Source: Rhodanobacter sp. DHB23 (GTDB lineage: Bacteria; Pseudomonadota; Gammaproteobacteria; Xanthomonadales; Rhodanobacteraceae). Taken from it: a stretch of 64,000 nt of DNA. This document shows, in pieces, positions 63,202-64,000 of the stretch (its first letter is position 1; each line of letters begins with the position of its first letter). The notes beneath the pieces are model-generated. The model was not told the DNA's origin. It searched no databases and saw nothing but the letters and a program-made list of their open reading frames with translations. The DNA is taken from contig NZ_JACYXK010000029.1 of NCBI RefSeq assembly GCF_014842975.1, positions 62,001 to 126,000 of the forward strand. The letters are read 5' to 3'. A program made the translations under genes and the position numbers.

Positions 63202-64000
63202 ATGCGCATGGGACTGACGATAGACGCTTCCTGCGATCTGCCGCAGGACTTCCTGCAACAGCACCGCATCGTGGTGATGCCGGTCACCATCAGGGTGGAC
63301 GACGAAACCTTCACGGACAACCGCGACCCGGCCGAGGTGCAGCGCTTCATCGACCGCCGCCTCGGCAGCCGCAGCCACTCGGCGGAAACCGAGCCGACCA
63401 CGGCCGAGGAGGTGCAGGAACTGTTCCTGGGACGCCTGGTGCTCGAGTACGACTGCGTGTTCTGCCTCACCGTCACCGCCACGCGCAGCCCGATCCACGA
63501 CAACGTGACGCGAGCCAGCTTCAACGTGCTGCGCAACTACCGCGAGATGCGCGAGCAGGCCGGCATCCCGGGCCAGTTCATGATGCGGGTGATCGACACG
63601 CGCAACCTGTTCGCCGGCACGGCACCGGCGATATGGGAGGCGGCGCGGCTGATCGCCGCCGACATGCCGCCGGCGGCGATCCGCGAGCGGCTCAACCACA
63701 TCGCCAGCCACACCTACGGCTACCTGATGCCGCGCGACCTGTACTATCTGCGCGCGCGCGCCAAGAAGAAGAACGACCGCAGCGTGGGCCTGGTCAGCGC
63801 GATGCTGGGCTCGGCGCTGGACATCAAGCCCATCCTGCGCTGCTTCCGCGGCGAAACCGGGCCGGTGGGCAAGGCGCGCGGCTTCGAGCAGGGCGCGCAG
63901 CAGCTGTTCGACTATGCCGCCGCCCGCGTGCGCGCCGGCCTGATCGTGCCGATGGTATGCGTGAGCTATGGCGGCGATCTGGCCGTGTTGGCGCAACTGC
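63202..64000 (+). CDS. DegV family fatty-acid-binding protein, 5' part
   Basis: The frame runs from the ATG at 63202 to the end of the window without a stop, so the 3' end is missing. The 266 visible residues match DegV: GLTIDASCDLPQDFLQQHRI, VVMPVTIRVDDETFTDNRDP, then the SAETEPTTAEEVQELFLGRL region where DegV proteins have a TSQPS-like loop, FCLTVTATRSPIHDNVTRAS (lipid-carboxylate contacts), VIDTRNLFAGTAPAIWEAAR and LGSALDIKPILRCFRGETGP. Family members bind fatty acids for the FakA kinase in Gram-positive bacteria. Divergent from amn across 159 bp. Confidence 0.85.
   Translation, partial: MRMGLTIDASCDLPQDFLQQHRIVVMPVTIRVDDETFTDNRDPAEVQRFIDRRLGSRSHSAETEPTTAEEVQELFLGRLVLEYDCVFCLTVTATRSPIHDNVTRASFNVLRNYREMREQAGIPGQFMMRVIDTRNLFAGTAPAIWEAARLIAADMPPAAIRERLNHIASHTYGYLMPRDLYYLRARAKKKNDRSVGLVSAMLGSALDIKPILRCFRGETGPVGKARGFEQGAQQLFDYAAARVRAGLIVPMVCVSYGGDLAVLAQL

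Overview
The window looks like chromosome of a high-GC gammaproteobacterium of the Xanthomonadales, most likely Rhodanobacteraceae (Dyella, Rhodanobacter or Luteibacter type). This is inferred from gene content: a dihydrolipoyl dehydrogenase with its own N-terminal lipoyl domain, a two-lipoyl AceF, LigB, an Oar-like TonB-dependent receptor, many small secreted proteins, and abundant GGGAGAGGGG-type intergenic palindromes. Genus assignment is not certain. I see no rRNA, tRNA, CRISPR array, insertion sequence, prophage or replication origin. Most of the window is housekeeping plus lineage-specific small membrane and secreted proteins.

Layout. 1-7.1 kb: 3' end of a HutD-like gene, NnrU-like protein, DUF938 methyltransferase, a 0.5-kb repeat-rich island, YchJ-like protein convergent with a secreted LigB-type DNA ligase, an NRDE/TANGO2 protein and a secreted DUF6438 protein. 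7.2-14.4 kb: amino-acid permease, lipoprotein, ECF sigma factor with a probable anti-sigma, membrane-protein pair, ATP-grasp ligase coupled to a gamma-glutamylcyclotransferase-like protein, DinB. 14.4-20.6 kb: two small genes, a NatAB-type ABC exporter, a DUF6249-like gene divergent from a second ECF sigma/anti-sigma pair, and two tandem paralogs of unknown function that share a nearly identical 132-bp block. 20.6-28.9 kb: lpdA and aceF on the minus strand, then an ABC ATPase with a permease fused to an M1-type peptidase. 29-35.6 kb: a run of small secreted, membrane and lipoprotein genes, a periplasmic peroxiredoxin, UspA, and a membrane LytTR regulator. 35.8-43.3 kb: Tat-exported bicovalent FAD oxidoreductase, MFS exporter, secreted esterase-like protein, membrane proteins, second MFS. 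43.4-51.2 kb (minus): aceE, maeB, DUF1704 metallopeptidase-like protein, rsgA. 51.3-57.7 kb (plus): aminotransferase, SGNH hydrolase, glutaredoxin/IscA-like/rhodanese fusion, two TPR-sulfotransferases. 57.9-64 kb: large TonB-dependent receptor, a 0.86-kb gene-poor stretch with inverted repeats, AMP nucleosidase, and a DegV-family gene cut by the window end.

How genes work together: aceE, aceF and lpdA give a complete pyruvate dehydrogenase complex, with aceE about 19 kb from the other two. MaeB (pyruvate from malate) lies beside aceE. Each ECF sigma gene overlaps a downstream gene for a one- or two-helix membrane protein that is probably its anti-sigma. The second sigma gene sits on a symmetric divergent promoter region that predicts autoregulation and co-control of the neighbouring DUF6249-like gene.

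The observations I would follow first are: the twin ECF promoters at 17881-17946; a complete intergenic palindromic element read in frame as the lipoyl-E3 linker of lpdA (22037-22144); the locally near-identical tandem paralogs (19046-19177 and 19822-19953); the atypical M1 active site in the transporter-peptidase fusion; and the glutaredoxin/cysteine-free IscA-like/rhodanese fusion.
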